From the NCBI GenBank assembly GCA_011009095.1, contig VTPC01008088.1:127315-191314 (forward strand): a DNA stretch of 64,000 nt, read 5' to 3'. Below the pieces are notes generated by a model. The model saw nothing but the letters and a program-made list of their open reading frames with translations. It did no database searches and was not told the origin of the DNA. This DNA comes from Ignelater luminosus (taxonomy: Eukaryota; Arthropoda; Insecta; Coleoptera; Elateridae). Position numbers and translations under genes: made by a program. This document shows positions 25,493 to 39,700 of this stretch, in pieces (within the stretch, counting starts at the first letter, position 1; the number at the start of each line of letters is the position of its first letter).

Positions 25493-28400
25493 ATGCCAGA
25501 GAGACTTAACATCGATGCACCCCTTTGGGATCAAAGTACTTTTGTGGGAAGATTCAAGCACTTTTTGTGGGTGACAGATCCACGTACTTGCATTGAAAAA
25601 GAAGATGTATTAGATAATGCAAAAGTACTTGTTGAACAATATCGCAAGGGCACTGAACCCCCAGGAACAGATTTAGAACAAATTATTTATGCTAAGAAAT
25701 TATATGAAAGTGCATTCCATCCAGATAGTGGTGAAAAGCAAAACGTATTTGGTAGGATGTCTTTTCAAGTGCCAGGTGGTATGGCTATTACTGGAGCTAT
25801 GCTGCAGTGGTATCGGTAAATAAATGTTTTAATTAATAAAATTCAAGAAATAGCGAACCCACCAAATCAAAAAATGATGAATAAATGAAGTTATAACTTA
25901 ATATTCTGTTGACAGTACCATACCTGCTGTGATATTTTGGCAATGGGTTAATCAGTCTTTTAATGCTTTGGTGAACTATACAAATAGAAATGCACAATCA
26001 CCAGTTAGTACAACTCAGTTGGGAGTTGCGTATGTTTCTGCAACTGCTTCTGCAATGATAACAGCAATTGGATGCAAAACTTATTGGCAAAAGAGAGCTT
26101 CACCATTCGTACAGGTTGTATTTTTTTGCAAAAGACTTATTTCGATGTATTTATAGTATTGTTGAATTTTTAGCGCTATGTACCATTTGCAGCTGTAGCA
26201 GCAGCTAATTTTGTAAATATTCCTCTTATGAGACAAACTGAAATATTATATGGCATTGATGTAGAAGACGAGAAAGGTAGAAAAGTATGTCAATCGAAAT
26301 ATGCAGCAGTTAAGGGCATAACGCAAGTAATTTTTTCTCGTGTTGTGATGTGTGCTCCTGGTATGCTGATCTTACCTATAATAATGGAAAGACTAGAAAA
26401 ATACAAGTGGATGCAGCAAATAAAGCCTTTACATGGACCAATTCAAGTTATGTTTGTTGGATGCTTGTAAGTGTAGATTATTTATGAATTTGAAGTAATT
26501 CTTAAATGTTGCAAGAATTCTTTAATTTACACTAAAGGAACTTTTTCTAAAATTATTTATTAGAAAGATTTATATTCCAGATCTTTTACTTGACTAAACA
26601 AGGAATTTTCTTTAATATTATGTAGATATGCTGGTTTTTATAATAAATCAATGCTGTATTTTGTTATACCTTGCTACCGCCTCTTATTGTAAAATACCAA
26701 AAATTAGATATAAAAATCAAAAAAAGGAATCAACAAAAAAATAGTAGAACAATATTTGGTGGCCCGTTTATTTTACACTTGAGTTTATAATAAAATACGT
26801 GAACCTAGATTATATTATGAATGACACTTATAATACATTAATTTTGAGATATGTAAGAAATAAAGAAAATTATAATCAGCAGGGTATCTGAAGTTAATTC
26901 AATAAGTTTATCAATATCAATAAAATCAGAGTGACCTATTTTACTTTTTCAGTATTGTCTTTTACTAAAGAATTGAATTAATATGTTGTATAAGGTGGAT
27001 ACACATAAGGTTAACTTGAATTCTTTATTTTTGGAAGCAGTCTGAATTGTGTTCCTAAACTGTCAAGTAAAAGATAAAAATAGACGACTGTGTCTGAAAA
27101 CTTTGCTGTGTGGACAAAGCAATGAAAAACTTATTATTACACATAACGTAGGTTTTAATCTGAAGTTGTTCATTTTATAACTAACGTTTTTATTCTATTT
27201 TGAATCTTTTTTTTAAACAAAAGGAATAAAACCTGCTGTATAATTTCTCCTAGTAAGTTAATAAAAAGTAAGATTTTGAATAACAAAATTGAGTAACAAA
27301 GGTTTTAGCAAAAGCAAAAGCTTACAAATTGAAAGTACACAGGGTCTTTCAGCTAACTTTGTATAGTCAATATCTAGTAACTATACATTTTCAATATACA
27401 TGTGTCTACATTTTGATGCTCACTATTGGGATCTCAGAAATTGTAAGAGATGCGGTCGGTTAAATTAGAAAAGATTTGGCTATTTTGGAGATCAGTTTAC
27501 TTATGCTTTTATTTTTTCAAAAAAGTTCATGGCTTACTAGATATTTGCTAAAAACGAAATTATCTTATTTTTTTTAAAATAAAAAGCATTTCCCACTTAG
27601 TGTGCCATGGCTTTAAACAAATGAAAATCATTGATTTTTGTCAAATAAATTACATTTGTTATGTAACAATTGCTAAAACAAAACAAAAGACACTTTTAAG
27701 CATTCACAGATAGCATCAAATAAGCAGCTAATGCCCCATAAAAGCGTATTTATTTTGTTTTAGCAATTTTTGCATAACAAATGAATTTCTTTGATAAAAC
27801 TTCATGACTTTGCGTGTTAGATGTCATGGCACACTATGATGAAAAATGATTTTCACTTCAGAACTCGGTAAGTTCAATAATATGGAAATCAAGTAGGTGT
27901 TCCATTGGAAAAAATTTGAATTTACGTTTCACCGCCGTAGTAAAACAAAAGACAATTGCGAAAATAATTTGTTTGTGTTTCGGAGTAAATTCTCTAAAAC
28001 ATCCTCTTTGCTCGTTCCTGAGATATTTCACTTAAAAAAAAATAAGATAATTTCGTTTTTAGCAAATATCTAGTAAGCTGTGAACTTTTTTGAAAAAACA
28101 GAAGCATAAGTAAACTGATCTCCAAAATAACCAAATCTTTTCTAATTTAACCGACTTCTTATCTCTTACAATTTCTGAGATCCAATAGTGAGCATTGAAA
28201 TGTGGACACACTGTACAGCTGATGCAGACTTTCTATACTGTTATTTATTCTAGAGAAATATGATATTAAAACATTTGTTTCACACGGTAAACTTATTTTG
28301 GCTTATTAGTTAGAGAAGCTTTTTTCTGATTATAACCATGTAAAGTTCGACACTCTTTATTTGGCAAATGCCATAGGCAGTGCAATTACTTTGAGACTAT

Positions 28401-28844
28401 TTTTATCTTTTTTAACAAACATCTATTAAAATGTCTTAAATTTAATAGATTGTTGCCAATACAATCCATTGGAGTTACTGCCTTCTTGATTAGCAAGTTA
28501 GCATTGTACTAGAAAACAAAAATTTCTAAATCAAAACTTTATAAAGAAATTTTTTATTGGTAATACTTACTTTTATTTGTTTTACAGCTTAGTGTTTATG
28601 GTCCCCACTGCCTGTGCATTGTTTCCACAAAAATGGTAAGCAAGCTTTATTTGTGTTATATCTTTTGTACAAAGATTTATGTTTTATTTTATGTGATATT
28701 ATGTGATTAATTCCTATGTTTTATATTTACAGTTCAATAACAACTACCACATTAGCCCGTCTTGAACCTGCAGAATTTGAAAAACTGCAGAAAGTCTGTG
28801 GTGCTGACATTCCTCCTCGAGTATATTTCAACAAAGGCCTGTAA
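25493..28844 (+). CDS. Sfxn1-3: Sideroflexin (SFXN1/3-type mitochondrial serine carrier)
   Basis: Five exons: 25493-25815, 25916-26114, 26174-26466, 28588-28635 and 28733-28844, all GT-AG, giving 324 residues, the normal family length. Sideroflexins sit in the mitochondrial inner membrane; SFXN1 and SFXN3 import serine for one-carbon metabolism. Recognition comes from the start [20 protein letters not shown], then [11 protein letters not shown], the family HPDSGE motif, [14 protein letters not shown], then [50 protein letters not shown] and the ending [10 protein letters not shown]. Several hydrophobic segments fit the multi-span topology. The first ATG is used. Intron 3 (2.1 kb) carries a MITE. 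The SFXN1/2/3 subtype is inferred from length and similarity; Drosophila calls its counterpart Sfxn1-3. Confidence 0.94.
27402..28209. mobile_element. MITE with ~180-bp terminal inverted repeats, in sideroflexin intron 3
   Basis: The left arm (about 27402-27582) and right arm (about 28031-28209) are near-perfect inverted copies. The left starts tgtgtctacattttgatgct and the right ends tgtggacaca. The centre has a second, smaller inverted pair (agtgtgccatgg and catggcacact) and no ORF. Part of the terminal text (gggatctcagaaattgtaag) resembles the start of the fold-back element at 47636, so the two may share a parent. The intron still joins in frame around it. Confidence 0.8.
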
Positions 28845-30725
28845 ACTATTAAAAAATGTGGTTTTTCAATAGAAATGAATTCTAGGTACTAGATTGCTTT
28901 AAGAAAGTTGAGGATTATTAAAATTGCATTTGTTGACATTCAACCAACAGTAGAAAAAAGACAAATGTAATTAATTTATTATTAGTTTAATGAATATATT
29001 TGATCATAATCAAGGTTGTAATTAAACATGCATATTTATTGAAGAATTATGTTGGTTGATTGTAATTTATATTGTTAGAACTTTTATCTTTTTACTTTCT
29101 TTCTCTCAGGGATTACAACTTTCATTCTAGCTTAAAAAGCACATTTTCAAATTAATTGTGGTATTTGTAGTTTACTTCTTTTTTAATTTGTTGTCGTTTT
29201 ATCAAGTTGTTTTTATAACTAACCATCAACAAATGCACAATGGTCATTTGGTTAATATTTTAAATCGACTAATTACATGAGGAATATTGAATTGCAAAGT
29301 TAATAATGATCTTGACTATGACCAATAGTAGTAACAGTGATTAACAAACATTAAAATTTATTCAAAACATTGATGCCATTATTTGAAGAAAGAGTTGTAA
29401 AGTTGGCAAAGCCTATTTATATTTGTACTTATTTTTAAGTACCTTAAAAATTGTGATTGATTAGTAAATGTTGCAGTTTGACTTGTTACAGTTCTATTTA
29501 TTATTTTGTTTTATCTATGTGTACATTCAGCAATAGATGTCGGATGCCAGTATATTTGTGATGAAGATGAAGCTGATGTGCTGGCATAAAGTGATAACTT
29601 GAATTTTAAATTATCATGAGCCAACCAAATGTCTTAGTAATAAATACTGCAATAATTTACCATTTATATTTAAATATATATCTTTATTTTCTGTTATGTA
29701 ATGTATTAAAAAAATCTAAAAAAATGGTTTAAATACATAAGGCACTGTGTTTCATTTACAAAGAAAATGAAAACTAACAAACTGCAATAATGAACAACTC
29801 TTAAGGTAATATTAAATATTATTATGAAATATTTACAACAGTTTTATTATCGAATATTGTAACACACTTATTATTAGATACAAAATATTAGAAGAACCAG
29901 TTTGAATTTTTTTTAGAAACTTATACCAAACCAGATCTGATATCTGTCATAATAAGCTTTTGCAGACCAAACAATTTCTTTTTAACATTTAACAGCAAAT
30001 CCTTCAATAATTCTTTAAATTGCTACAAAGATATGCTGTAATCAGAGTACAAATACTGCAAAACAAAAAATGAATAATGTATCATAAACAAGGAGCGGTA
30101 GAAATTAGTTGATATGTCATGGTGATGTAATTGCATCAGCGGTGCAACATTAGTAAAGTACGTGTGAATGTAAGGTGTACACAGGTAAGGGACATCTAGA
30201 TCTGTCAAGCTACTGATAAACAAATTTTCGCAACAAAAACGTCACTACATTATGAAAATTGTATGTGTACGATTGTCCAGCCAAGTAGTATCGATAAGCG
30301 CAACGTATTTATATGCACCCGCGGTCGAATATATGGACAACTTTACTGCACCATCAACTATTTGATACTGCTCCTTGATCATAAATTCATTTCTTAATTA
30401 ACCAACCTCAAGTTTAAAATTCTATTAAAAGGTTTCATATAACAAGAAGACCAGTTAACAGTTTATAATTGTATAAAAGAAAAATAAATAATACAATAGC
30501 TGCTCTCAAAGATTTCAGTAATTCTTAAAGTGTTAACCAATCCATTACAATTTTTAAAAATTGAAGTTTTATACTACTATTATCATTAATTACAAAATAC
30601 AAATGGTAGATGGTAACCTATTTAGAATCAGTTATTATAATCTTCTATTTACAATTTGATAAAACTATAAAATCAAGTGATTTACAATATCATATCAATA
30701 CACTTAAAATTATTTGTTCATCTCT
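28845..30725. other. Sideroflexin 3' UTR and intergenic stretch
   Basis: Likely 3' UTR follows 28844. A small open segment at about 29530-29589, preceded by an ag and ending DEDEADVLA then a stop, could be a fortuitous ORF. The minus-strand ORF at 30223-30023 looks random. Convergent 3' ends of sideroflexin and the pseudokinase gene are expected here. Confidence 0.35.
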
Positions 30726-33700
30726 TCATTTATTGCAGTTTGCTACCATACTTTGTTTATTACTAGAGTCTAACAATAGTGAAGCATCACACATCATTTT
30801 TGCATTGCTGCGAACCAAAAATAATAAATGACATTCTTCATACACTGTTAAATAGATTCTTGTACACACTAATCCATGTAAAACAGTTGCACGTTGTAAG
30901 TCCAACCACCTTTGAAGTGCTAGTTCTCTTTCTTTCAAATTGACACTTAAAGGAACATCTGATGGTCCCCATAAAGAAAATTCTAAAATCGACTTAACTT
31001 GTGTTAAAGATACAGCACGCTCAGTATTGAGTAATGAACGAAGTAATGGTGTTAATTTTGCATTTGGTAAAAGATGAGTAAGCACTGTTGTTGCACATAA
31101 ACAAAGTGATCCAAATCTTGTATTTTCTTTTTTGTGAGTAAGTTCTTCACCCAATCTGTAATTATAAAAAACAAGTAATGTAGGAACTTTTCAGCATTAT
31201 GCCTGTACTACTAATTAAGTACTAACAACCCTGGCTCTACACATGTATGTTCATGCACGAATGTTTGTTATTGGGGTAGTTAGCACATGTGTAAATGGAA
31301 GTCTGTAAATCAACACATGTCAAAGTACCCGAACAATCCGTCAATTTACATTTGCAAATATTCAGCTTCTAGGAGTCTAAAGACATATGTTTGAAGAGAG
31401 TGGTTTTAGCAAACATTCATCAACAGCTGGAATAAATATAACAAGGATAAGGACTACCAAATGTATTTTTGAAAAGATTACTAGAAATGCTGATTGTAGT
31501 TTATTTTATTAAACATTAAATATTAAGAACGAATTCAACTTTACTCTTATTAAAGTGAAGAAAAGAAAACAAAAAGTGATTTCCAATTCTTGCTGTAATT
31601 TAAATGTTTATTATTGTCTTGTTTCAAATAAATAAAAAATTTGTATTACAACAGTTAATGAAAGCAAGAATGAAATGCACAATAATTTTATATTACATCC
31701 ATTTTTGTTGTAATTATTATAATCATTATTATTAAATTCTAAGATTTATTTGATTACTATTTTAATTTCCTGCAAGAGACATCTGTTTTATGAAATAGTT
31801 GGCAGGGATTTTAACATAAGTGACATATTTATAGTAACATGAACTAGTGAAAATCTGTTGGATAGGTCAAGTCATCATTCAAGGCTGGCTGCCAATTGTG
31901 AATTTGACTAATCTTTTAAAGACAAAAGAGGTAAAATATTTAGCATTCAATTATATATTTATAGAAAAAAAACATTAATTTTTAACATTTATATCTGTTT
32001 CTATAAATCAATCGACAATAATATTAAAAGTGTAATATAATTTAATAATAAATCAAAACTGAAAACTTACCCCTGCAACACACATAGCCTATGATGTGAA
32101 TCTTTTTCCATTTCTCTACAAATTACAAAACTTGTAAGAGAAAGTGGTAATTCTTCTATTCCTTGTGCTTGTAACATTTTTAATGCATTGACTAGTTGAA
32201 GTACAATAAAGCATGCATCTTTAAATAATTCCTCTTGAGAACTGTTACCTGATTTACTTTTTAGTAAATCGGTGTACGTTTGTATTGTGTTAACTTGCAT
32301 CCATGGCAAAACTGCTATTGATGCTAAAAAGGAAGAAAGAAAAATTAATACTAAAAACCGTAAAATCTTAAACATTTATTTACAATGTAAATAAATCTCT
32401 TTGGTACTTGTACCAAAAACAATTGTTATTTTTATAATGAAAGATATGAATAGTAAGTTTCACTTCAATAATGACAATACACAATACATAGTTCACGGAA
32501 TGGCAAGGGCCAGGTCGCTGGTCATCCCCCAGTATGTACTTCTTAACATATTTTTATTAGTCACGGTTTATAACAAGCAATCATTTAAATTTCAGTTCCC
32601 AGTAGGCTATGAAAAAAAAAAATCATCTCTTAGATTATTCCATACCATTATCTGTCAAGTTTGTATTAGAAACAATTAGAAATCATCATTATAGGTTATG
32701 TGTTAGCATGTTAAGCTAAACCCTACAGAAAAATTTCACAAACTACTTTGAACTGAAATTTTAATGATCGCTTGTTACTAATGCTGCAGTTTAGTAATGT
32801 AAGATTTGCCAATATCATATGAAAAATGTGTGATGACGACACACTTGATGATGAAGTTCGTTATTGCAACAACTGGTCAGCATTTCGGCTTTCCTGAAGG
32901 CACAGTGCTATGGTATACAGAGTTTAAGCTAAATTATTTCATAACTCCATTATTTATAAAGCTAGGACATTCTCCATCAACTAATTTCATTTTCATATAC
33001 AGTGTGTTCAGCGAGGAATGGGACAGCACGGTATCTCGGGAACAAATGCAGATTTTGAAATTCTGAAAACTTTGTTATAAATGTAAGGTAGGGGCACATA
33101 TTTTGTGACAAAAAGTTTTTAAATAAAATGCGCCACCGCCAGGTGGCGCTATCTAACTTAATTTTTTAAATGGAATATCCTACTTTTTATTCGCTTTGGA
33201 ATTTGCAATATATTTGTGATAACTTTCCTTATAACTGCTACCAACCTATCGGGGTTACTTTTTAGGAAAATCATAATTTTTATAAATTTAACACAAAGAT
33301 GTAAAAGATTGTATTCTGTAGAGATAATAAGCAAATTCTTCTACATTTCTGGAGCTGGCCATCTTATAGAACCATTAGTACCTATTCATCATCTCGGAAA
33401 CACCCTAATACATCAGCTACCTCTTTTGCTTGCGAATGTTAATTTAACTTTGAGGCAGGTGATGTCTTTTCAACAAGACGGCGCTCCTGTTTATAACAGT
33501 AACATAGTAAGAGACCATTTGAACAGGGTATTTCTGAGACGATGGGTAGGTACTAATGGTTCTATAAGATGGCCAGCTCGTTCTCCGGATTTAACTCCTT
33601 TAGACTACTTTCTTAGGGCACATTTAAAAAGTGTAGTCTACGATACACCTTCCAGAAATGTAGAAGAATTTGCTTATTATCTCTGCAGAATACAATATTT

Positions 33701-36700
33701 TGCATCTTTGTATTAAATTTATAAAAATTATTATTTTCCCGAAAAGTAAACTAAATAGGTTAGTAACAATTATAAGGAAAGTTATGACAAATATGTTGCA
33801 AATTCCAAAGCGAATAAAAAGTAGGGTATTCTATTTAAAAAAATTAAGTTCGGTAGCGTCACCTGGCGGTCATGCATTTAATTTAAAAACTTTATCACAA
33901 AATATATGTCCCTACCTTATATTTATAACAAAGTTTTTAAAATTTCAAAATCTGCATTTGTTTCCGAGATATCGCGCTGTCCCATTCCTTGTATACAGGG
34001 TGTTGCACAATGCATGACGACACAATGTCACCTTTTTATATTAAATACAATGCTATTGACATTTTCACATGTTTGAATTCCCAATTCCCAATTAGGAACT
34101 CATTGAACTAAAGAGTATAACTATTGCCCATTGGTTTTAGGCAACAAATTCAAAAATAACTACCAAATTCTTACTATTGCATATGTGAAATAAATGTACA
34201 CATATTACAAACAACAGGAGTAGGAATCAAAAACGTAAACTGCTAACACTAATAATAACTAACTTTTGAGTACGAATCGATAAAATATATCTTTAAGTAT
34301 CCATAAAGTGCAATAAACCTTATTGTCATTATTATAGTAAATAGCTGCATTCTCATAAAAAATTTCAAGAATAATCTATATCTATAAATCTAAATCTCAA
34401 TTACCTTGTATTAATGTGGTATCTTCTTTATTCATATTAAACGGTAAATACTTTGTTGGAATTAAATCAGTAAATTCAGTAATGGGTACTAAATTAAATG
34501 TCCCCAAAGAAAGTGAAGTGGTTGGTGTTGGACCGGTACCGATGACTACAGTAACATGATGAGCACCCCATACAGCTTGGTGAAAAACTCTAGGTCCTAC
34601 CGCTAATGGTGGTATATTTTCTTTAATTGAGAAATCTGCCCACCTTAAGTTTGATGCCGTCTTTAAACCTCGAAGTGCAGGTTGAATTGGAGGACCTTGC
34701 TGAATCTAAAAGATGTTATTAAATTTCAGTTATTTTGTAAGATAAACATTAATCAGAAAAACTTACATTTTCTAGAACCTGTGCTAGTGCTTCATGATTT
34801 GCTACCACCACAGCACCATAATTATCTTCTAGATTTTTATGTACAATACTGCGACCTTTTCTTGATCTTAATTTATATGTCCTTCCATTATGAGCCCAGT
34901 CACGATCATCTTCTGCCACCTTAAATGTAAATTAATTGATATATATATCTCAATTTATTAATTAGTTTTAATTTTGTTCCTATAGTTTGGAAATTTATAA
35001 ATTTATCTTCGATTCTACATGTAATTTAAAAAAAATATTATTTAATTAATGTATTTATAGCTAGATATTACACAGTTAATCGCAATACAAATTCAAACAA
35101 ATATATTTTAAAATAGAATAAATGTTTATTAATCTCTGATCAATTTACTAATTTGATGAAAATTTCACGATCAGCTTTTTTTATTAATAAGATTGTATGA
35201 GAGAACATTCTAAATGTAGAAAGGTATAATAAATCAAAGTCTTTATTTTTAGAATTGAATGGCAGTGAAATGTTGATATTACCAAGATCAAAACTAAATA
35301 TAATCAAGTATCTTTTTTACAACCAGTAATTTAAGCGTGTGACTGTATGTGTTGAATGAACTTTAATTATACCTTAAAAAAATAAAATTAAATCAATAAT
35401 AAAATTTTGGATATCTTTTTTATTGCGAGCTCTCTATTTGAACCGTCAGTCATTAAACTATTATATACTTTAGGGATTCTTATTATTATGAAGTGAATTT
35501 TGTTATTTGATTTCAATGTTGGAGTTTTATTAGAATTTAGTTTGTATATAAATCCATTTTATTTATAAAATATTAAGAACCTTTAAAACTAATTTAAACA
35601 TCAATTATTATCTATGTTTAATTATTATTTACACAGGATTATAATCTTTATAACAGTCACTAGCATTATTTGTTTATCTAAACTGTTCAAGTATTTAAGA
35701 GGAGGAAGTCATAGTGATTACGTCGGTATGGGCTCTACGCGTCTTTAACCTTAAAGTGGAAAATCTGACTGTTGAGGGAGAACGCTGCGCGAGTCATTAG
35801 GGAAGGAAGGTACATGATGTCTGGCCTGGTCGGTCTGGGAGAAAACGCCAAGGAAGTGACGAAATTGCTCCGTGGTCGAGTCGATGTCCGATTCGCCGCC
35901 GGCTTCACCACCCCCGTTGCTGGTGCAAAGGCAACCACAGAAAGCGCTCCCACTCGTGCTGTTACCTCATGGCCTGAGAAAGTCCGGTCCATATTTTTAT
36001 ATAGGAATGCCACAGAGTATCTGGATTATTTTACAGTATTCTCTATATTCGCGTTAATACAATTTTTTCAAAATTTCTAAAATTTCATTTATTAACGTAG
36101 ATATTTAAACTCTAGAAGGGCCCGAAAAGCAGTAAAAACTTCTGGCATACTCAACGACGTTCTGGAAAATTCAGGAAGAATTCTACGCGCTTCAATGTAA
36201 TGGTAGTTACTTGATATGCGCTCTAAAAATAGTCGCTAAAAAACCTAGATTGCTATTAAAAAAATTATCGATAACGTCAAATCTCCAATTTGGGACATAC
36301 TGTATAAAATATTCAACGAACTCCGAAGGAGTCGTTACTGAATTTGCGAAGTCTGTCTGTCTGTATGTCTGTCCGCATTTTTGTCAAATTTTGAAATTTT
36401 GACTTCAGATTTGGATTCTACATCAAAAACTAAAGACAACATGATATCTTCGTTTTTTGACAACTCTTCGGAAACATGGTCAAAATGGCGGCCGAAAATT
36501 GGAAAATTTTCAAAAAAATTTTTTTTACTTTAAAATCGCATTCTACATCAAAAAATAAGACGAACGTGTACTTTTAGTTTTTTGATATCACCTCGGGAAC
36601 ATGGTCAAAATGGCTGCCGAAGTCTGAAAAAAGTAACAAAACGGATTTCGTTGTGGTTATGCTTTGCATTCCCAGATGTTTTTTTAATAAAAAAGACCGC

Positions 36701-39700
36701 AACTGAAAATACTAATCGACGTGTATTTTGAAGTAAGTGTAACGCAAGGGAGCGCTACATAAGAATACCGTTCCGATACCGTTAATGAAATACCGACACA
36801 TCACTATATCTATGTGTTCATCACTTCACAGTTAGATGAAGCCTATGCTCGTCTTTAAACAAAACAAGCCTACAGCGTCAAAGCTGTCAATTCACATAAT
36901 TTTGAGTAAACTTGAAGAAGTTTTTGTGCTATTTTGGATGATACTTCCCTGAAGTTAATCTGTACATCTCTGACAATGAAGAGTGAATGTAGTAAGGTAT
37001 CAGTTTTGATTCGATATGGTCTTTTAAAATCGTTACATATACATAAACAACACATCATATAGTCATAGACATCTCTGTTAATAAAAAATTAAAATTTTGA
37101 ATTAATTCAAGGAAGTGCTGTGAAAAAGAAAACACGTAGGTTATCACAAATTACAGTTTAACAGCTTTAATTGCATATTATTGATCCATGTCACCTATCA
37201 TATTTATTCCTGTGTAACGTGTGTTGTCTACCTACTTGTAGCCGTTTTAAAAGGCCACAGGCACAGTGGATAGCTTTGTTCTTGCACTGGTCTGCCAAAC
37301 TTGATTGAGTTAATAGTTGATGAAGCCAAAAAGTCAATTGTGATTTGTGATGAATCCAAGTCTTAAGTTTTTTGCCTATATCGTCATTATGATGTGTTCG
37401 AATGACACTGGTTTTAAATTTTGAAATCTTATGACTATAATATGTACATATGATATAATCATGATACAAAATCTCAGAACGCACTGGATTTACTTCAGGT
37501 TGAGTTGACTGAGTCAAATCAGTTCTTGTGAAAACTATTTGCATACCTTCAATGCTTTCCTAAGTAATGCAAATGGAAATATATGATTTCGAATTTTTCT
37601 GTAAATAATATCACGTTAAAACTCTTGAATTGAAGTAGACATGTTTTTGTTTTGATTTGGTATTTCCTAAACTATTCTAACGCTAAACGCTGGAGATGTA
37701 TTAATTGAATCAAAGTGAACACGCTTTAATCTAATATGATCACTACATTTTTTTCAAAATGGGGATCCTAAGAAACTATACAAACTGGGAAGAGATTATT
37801 ATTGCTTACTAGACACTCTTAGATCATCAAGGTATAATAGTTTTTTTAAAGTCCTTTAAACAGCTAGTTACTAGAGAAGAATATTTAAAAAGTTTTAAAC
37901 TCACCTCTGATTCACTTCCATAATAGCTATATGGAGAATAAATTTCAGATTCAGTTTCACTGCCACAGTAAGTGAGTGAAGCAGATCGTGGGATATTCTG
38001 AAATTTAAAGTAATCTCCTGAAACGTCCATATTACTATTAGACCGTGCTTGCCGTAAGCATCTTTGTACCTTGTTACTTTTGCTGGTTGGGCTATTTTTA
38101 TCAGGACTAGAATCAGAATATTCTGGTGAACTGGATCTTGCACCATTAATGTAATCATATACATTTTCCTTGGTTCCTTTATTAGGTATCTCTATTGGTT
38201 CGTAATTATCTGATGGATGACGTTTTTGTTGTTGAGCCGCAAGTGCTTCTCTTTCTCGCATGCTTGCCGTTCTTTGAGGTTTATTCGGAGTTATAGCAGA
38301 ACGAACTTCTCCAATATTAGCATAAACAGAATCGTTTCTCTTTTTAACGTTAACGGATTTATCCAAGTGTTTTTGTTTGTTAATAACTTCTGCTGATTTC
38401 GGTGGATGAGGTAAATTAGGTTTAGCTCTGCGATTCCATTCATCAAGATTTCTTGGAGGAGGTGGTGGTTTAACAGTTCTTTCATAAATATTATGATCAT
38501 TAGAAATTGGTCTAGGAGTTTGGTATTCACTAATATGTGCTTGCATTGATATACCGTAATCTACATGATCGTGTGGTGATACAGGTTTCGATACGACTTC
38601 TACTTTAGCACCATTTAACTCTAACGGATGCACAATAACTAATCTTGGTCTTGGTTGGGGTTCTGTAAACTTAACTTCTTCATACTTGGGCGTTTCACAT
38701 TGTGTTTTCTGTAGATCTTTGCTGGAACTCATACGCAAAAACTTCTTTAAAGAGAATCGTCCTTTACTTTTATCTTTCTTTTTCTCTTCCGTGCCAACTG
38801 CTGCTAAACTATCTGTCGATAAAGATAACGATTTTCTAGGAGCTGGTTCTGGTGTTACAGATATATTTGATATTGAACCGTTAGGATTACTGTTTACTTC
38901 ATTTCGAATTTTCGGACTGCAAGAAGAAGCCCGCTCGCGTTTCTCTTTCTCTCTAATGACTGGAGAATCAATATTTATATTAGTTGCAGAATTTCGCGAA
39001 TACAGTATTGGAGTTTCATCAGCAGAGGGGGGTTTTGGGGCTCTACGTTTATTTGTCGTACGACATATATCAGAACCGTTTGAATCCTGTTTATCTAGTT
39101 TCATCTTCTGTTCTTCTGGCGACTTCATTTCTGTCGTAAACGTAGTTAATGTATGTTGCTGGGTTTGCGCTTCGATATGTTGATTTGTTGCTATCACAGG
39201 TTTTCGTATAAGTACTGTCGCTGGTTTCATAGGCAGTTTAGGTTTATCATTCGTCAAGACATTACCATGAAGAAACGACGAGCGAGTTTCAATCGTAGGA
39301 GGTGGTGTTGTGGGCAACGCAGGTGGTTCGCTTGTGCCATCAGGATCTGCATGACCATCCGGTTCGCCAGCCTGCTCTCTACTTTCTGGGGGCATGGAAA
39401 GTGGCGATGTTGATTTTTTCAATAATTCAGCATTTTCAGAATGTGCTTGTTCTCCACTTACACTTTCAGTTAAAGAACTTGCAGCTTCATTTAAAGAATC
39501 CCCACTTGAATCCCCATCTTCAGACTTACTTATTTTATGCTGATTATCTATACTTTTCAGTTTATTTTCTTCATGCTTATGCTCTTCTTTCTTTTCAGTA
39601 TCACTATTTTCTTTTAAAATATCGCCTTTATCATTTACAGTTTCAATATTATCGCTAGTTTTATTTTCTACGCTATTCTCTTCAGGTTTAGCTGTACTTT

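Larger units (their letters stand above)
34920..37904 (-). other. First intron (or gap with undetected exons) of the PRAG1-like gene
   Basis: Both flanking exons end in phase 0, so no exon is strictly required here. The stretch contains a GC-rich islet (35712-36000) and a tandem repeat (36415-36660). ORFs at 36870-37058 and 37191-37544 (minus) have no recognisable family. Confidence 0.5.

Noticed and set aside
29530-29589. Possible alternative last exon of sideroflexin (ending DEDEADVLA)
   Set aside because: Only about 19 codons, weak acceptor, no family match; the annotated C-terminus is complete without it.
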